This document shows, one piece after another, positions 61,203 to 64,000 of a DNA stretch of 64,000 nucleotides. The position numbers were made by a program, and so were the translations under genes. The notes beneath the pieces are model-generated. The model was not told the DNA's origin. It worked only from the letters and a program-made list of their open reading frames with translations, and did no database searches. Source of the stretch: Enoplolaimus lenunculus (Eukaryota > Nematoda > Enoplea > Enoplida > Thoracostomopsidae); assembly GCA_030248215.1 (NCBI GenBank), contig JASANG010003213.1, forward strand, positions 197,261-261,260, read 5' to 3'. Positions within the stretch are counted from its first letter, which is position 1. The number at the start of each line of letters is the position of its first letter.

Positions 61203-61460
61203 AACTGTAAATTTCAATGAGTTGATTTTAACTCACAATGAGTTGAATCCACTCAGAGGCCTGGAGCTCTGAAATAGGACTTTCAAAACTCAAAATTTTG
61301 AATTGATCGAAATCATTCCTAGTTTAAAAATCAACTTGGTACCCGAGAATTAAATCAGCTGAGAGTAAAAGTTAATCTTTACTGTTAACTCTGAAATAAC
61401 CACAGAAATAGGTAATTCTCTTTAAGTTGATTATAAGCAACTCATCGGAATTTACTAGGT
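61203..61460. mobile_element. MITE family A, copy 14
   Basis: Diverged copy 38 bp from family H copy 3. Confidence 0.7.
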
Positions 61461-61822
61461 ACACTTTCCTAGGAACATTCTTCATATGAGAATACTAAAC
61501 TTAGAGCCCACTAACTTTTATGGTGAAACCCCTCAAATTTTATAACATTGGATCTGTGTCTTGATAGGCACAATTCCATCCTACGTACTCATAGGCAAAA
61601 AACACAATGTCAAGATCAGATGTTTTAAATGTTGGACTAAAAAGTTCTAACCTAGCGATATGAAACAAATCTAAGAATAAATAATATGATACTAAAGCAA
61701 AATATTGTGTACATATTATTTCTCTCTAGTTTTCTTCGATTAAAACTTTACCGTTATAACTATTTCTTGTTTATGTCTGCAAAAAATTTTGTTCGATGAA
61801 GTTTTTATCAACGTCAACCTAT

Positions 61823-62185
61823 CAGGGTACAACCGGAGGTCTGCCTCCGGCTCCGGTTTCGGTAGAAAATCGGCCTCCAGCTCCGGCTCCGGCTCCGTTA
61901 GAATTTTTGCCGGAGGTTCCGGCAATTTCGGTAGTAAAATTTTGCACAATTTTGCAAATTTTATCTGTTCAGCGCGTCGTTTTTCATACACAATTTCGCA
62001 TCACCTCCAACTTCGGTTCCGGCTCCGGTATTTTTCACATCCGGTTGTACCGGCAATTTCGGTATTAAAATTTTGCACAATTTTGCAAATTTTATCTGTT
62101 CAGCGCGTCGTTTTTCATACACAATTTCGCATCACCTCCAACTTCGGTTCCGGCTCCGGTATTTTTCACATCCGGTTGTACTCTG
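61823..62185. mobile_element. hAT MITE family H, copy 4 (GCCGGAG subtype)
   Basis: Duplications CAACCTAT (61815-61822) and CAAACTAT (62186-62193) match at 7 of 8. The interior uses CCGGCTCCGG words instead of CCGGAA. It carries a direct duplication of about 127 bp (about 61919-62045 and 62050-62176). Confidence 0.88.
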
Positions 62186-62189
62186 CAAA

Positions 62190-62760
62190 CTATATAGTTG
62201 TAAAAACGTACAAACCTTTGTAAAAACGGTCCAAATGTAATATATTGGCGCAACATCTAGCTGCTATTAAGTGCTGATGCCGTGGCTGTCACTGACTCGT
62301 TCTTTTAGACGATATTTTAAATGTATCCGCAGGTGAAAATTTTACCGTGTTCAAACAACGTAAACACGCATATGTAAACCAAATTATTTCAAAGGTTTGG
62401 CTATTTGCAGTAACAGGTGGTGGATCTAAACGTTCTCCAAGTTTTTCTAGACTGTTTTTTAAAACTTTCTAGAGATCTTCGAAAAATCTTGCAAAGTGTT
62501 ACATTAATCACCTAGCTAGGATGTATAAACAGTTGAAAAGTAGCTGAAGCATAGAGCTATACTAATCGGAGGCGGGACCCACGATATTAAGGACATGCAT
62601 GTAAAGATAACTTTTATATGTTTGTGTCAATGTGGATAATTGTTTAGTGCGTCGTAACTAGATTTTGTCGGCCTTGTGTTCGCCGCCTAATGAGCGTGCA
62701 CGTCAAACTAACTGCAAACCAACTTGTAAGGTTGCGCAGTCTTAAGGGCAATGTAAGTAA
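62190..62760. other. Intergenic, no gene seen
   Basis: No coding frame or clear repeat. It forms part of the spacer between the two LAPTM4-like starts. Confidence 0.4.
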
Positions 62761-62797
62761 GAGTTAGGTTAGTGCGAAGTAGATGAAACAGTTGACC

Positions 62798-62872
62798 ATG
62801 GCTGGATTCGAACCAACGACCTTTGGCTAGGGTAACGCTCTTATCAACTGAGCTATCGCTGCACTGATTCAA
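62798..62872 (-). repeat. tRNA-like sequence (SINE head or tRNA pseudogene)
   Basis: On the minus strand: A-box TAGCTCAGTTGATAAGAGCG and B-box GGTTCGAATCC, with a good D-stem (GCTC/GAGC) and T-stem. The putative acceptor strands GCAGCGA and CATGGTC do not pair and the anticodon stem is poor, so it is not called a tRNA gene. Confidence 0.6.
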
Positions 62873-63155
62873 CTACTTGTGCGTGTTATTATATCGTTTA
62901 CTGCGTTGTGTACTACGCAGCTACTATGTAGTGTGTATTACGTGTTGACTTTTTATGTGTCTATTTTATATTCGGGTATTTCATCGAGCAAAACCCGACA
63001 CAATTTCCCTTACTGTTGCGTTACTTGTGGCTCTGGCCACACCTCTAATTACTAATATTATACATCGTGTGTTGATACGGTTTCTGTAATTACTATCTCG
63101 TTTTCTGGAATAAACTGTATGGGGGTAGATATTTAGCTTAACTGTGGCACTTTGT

Positions 63156-63362
63156 ATGATGGTTCTGGCCAAAGAGAATGGCGGCATGGCAAATGAAGGA
63201 TTAGTAGTAACTAGTGTAAACGCCTCGAACAAAGATCTGTCGGACGGGTGTCAATTGGAAATTCCTGTTCCTTCGTTTCCCGTAAACAGTCCTCGATATT
63301 TGTGTTGCCGTTTTCATTGCGAACCGCTGACAAAATGGATATCGATTGTTGAACTTGCTGCC
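63156..63362 (+). CDS. Possible LAPTM4-like paralogue, first coding exon (partial gene)
   Basis: The ATG is at 63156, 63159 or 63186; none stands out by context. The exon reads through MANEGLVVTSVNAS and SPRYLCCRFHCEPLTKWISI and reaches VELAA before a CAG|GTATAT donor at 63363. The CC..C cluster followed by a hydrophobic start resembles the first TM junction of LAPTM4-like proteins. The exon ends with two bases of a codon, the phase in which the 58336 exon of the minus-strand gene begins. A related gene with this intron position would explain both. Later exons would lie past the right edge. No homologue was confirmed. Confidence 0.42.
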
Positions 63363-63389
63363 AGGTATATGATGCTGTTATATATTACA

Positions 63390-64000
63390 GTTGCATCCGG
63401 GTTCGGGTACCGGGTAAGGATATTACAAAAATACCCGGAATAAAATTAGCTTAGTGATTTTAACATCCCGCACATACATTCTGATCAGTCAGTCAAGTAA
63501 CTATAACGTTCCTTGAAACGATCGAAATTGGCCGGTGACAAAGCAGAGGAGCTTTCGTTTTTGAAAACAAATCTTAAAAAATAGATTTTAAATATTGTAG
63601 TTTGTTAGATGTTGCTGGTGTAAAGATTAGGGATGTGTCAATTAATTTGCACCAGCATCGGCATTGGGCGCTCTGTGCTGCTAGAGTATAGATGGAGTCA
63701 GAAATTCCGCTTTATCTTTGAAAAATTAGGATCATGTTCAGTTTTTCAGTTATAAAAATTTCGGTCCTCGGTTTCACCGAAAAATAAATCCGGGTCCGGG
63801 TCCGAGTTTGCTTTCTTAAAAAGTCCGTGTGCGGACCTCATGGTTCTCCTCCAGAAACATCCAAGTCCGGGTATTGATTTTTAAATGCTGAAACTCTAGT
63901 ATATATTGTTAGTAACCCACCGCTACTATTATTGATCACAGCATACAGATGCTGCTTTTTTAAATATTGAATTTGTCTGATTTGTTCTTACATAGAATGG
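63390..64000. other. Sequence after the last exon, no gene seen
   Basis: Contains CCGGGTACCCG-type words (63396-63440) and CCGGGTCCGGGTCCG (63791-63805), probably another simple-repeat-filled TIR element without visible ends. It would be intron of the gene starting at 63156. Confidence 0.4.

Noticed and set aside
62798-62872. Functional tRNA gene
   Set aside because: A and B boxes are good but the acceptor strands do not pair and the anticodon stem is poor. The same reasoning applies to tRNA-like units at 38131, 39197, 39570, 48490 and 54180.

Overview
This window is metazoan, and most likely nematode, genomic DNA. It is AT-rich, its genes are split by spliceosomal introns, and all recognised host genes are animal families. 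The nematode assignment rests mainly on many interspersed tracts of TTAGGC, the nematode telomere hexamer. That is inference, and the species is not identified.

Layout from left to right. (1) 216-7836, minus strand: the first seven coding exons of a hemicentin-type von Willebrand A gene, which runs off the left edge. (2) About 7.9-26.1 kb: a repeat-rich intergenic desert. It holds foldback elements carrying TTAGGC tracts, palindromic MITEs, hAT-like and Harbinger-like elements, large microsatellites and a GC-rich block of unknown origin at 20.9-21.75 kb. (3) 26182-37541, minus strand: a complete 17-exon STT3 gene (catalytic subunit of the oligosaccharyltransferase), predicted at 817 aa with an STT3B-type lysine-rich tail. 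Its introns hold several nested mobile elements. (4) 38.1-39.9 kb: tRNA-related SINE units. (5) 39881-48435: a young LTR retrotransposon in minus orientation with gag and protease but no visible reverse transcriptase, RNase H or integrase. (6) 48.4-57.7 kb: SINEs, MITEs, TTAGGC elements and a 1.6-kb minisatellite. (7) 57672-59732, minus strand: parts of a four-pass, LAPTM4-like membrane protein gene. (8) 63156-63362, plus strand: the first coding exon of a possible divergent paralogue, which leaves the window on the right.

Functionally the host genes are unrelated housekeeping or matrix genes: a secreted basement-membrane protein, an ER N-glycosylation enzyme, and endolysosomal-type membrane proteins. 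The most unusual content is in the repeats. Foldback elements with 9-bp target duplications carry telomere-type arrays. One of them has been tandemly amplified together with the 3' end of a hemicentin exon. Several TIR element families have interiors made of simple repeats echoing their own ends. Exon limits were read by eye from GT/AG sites, codon phase and remembered protein families; no database search was run.
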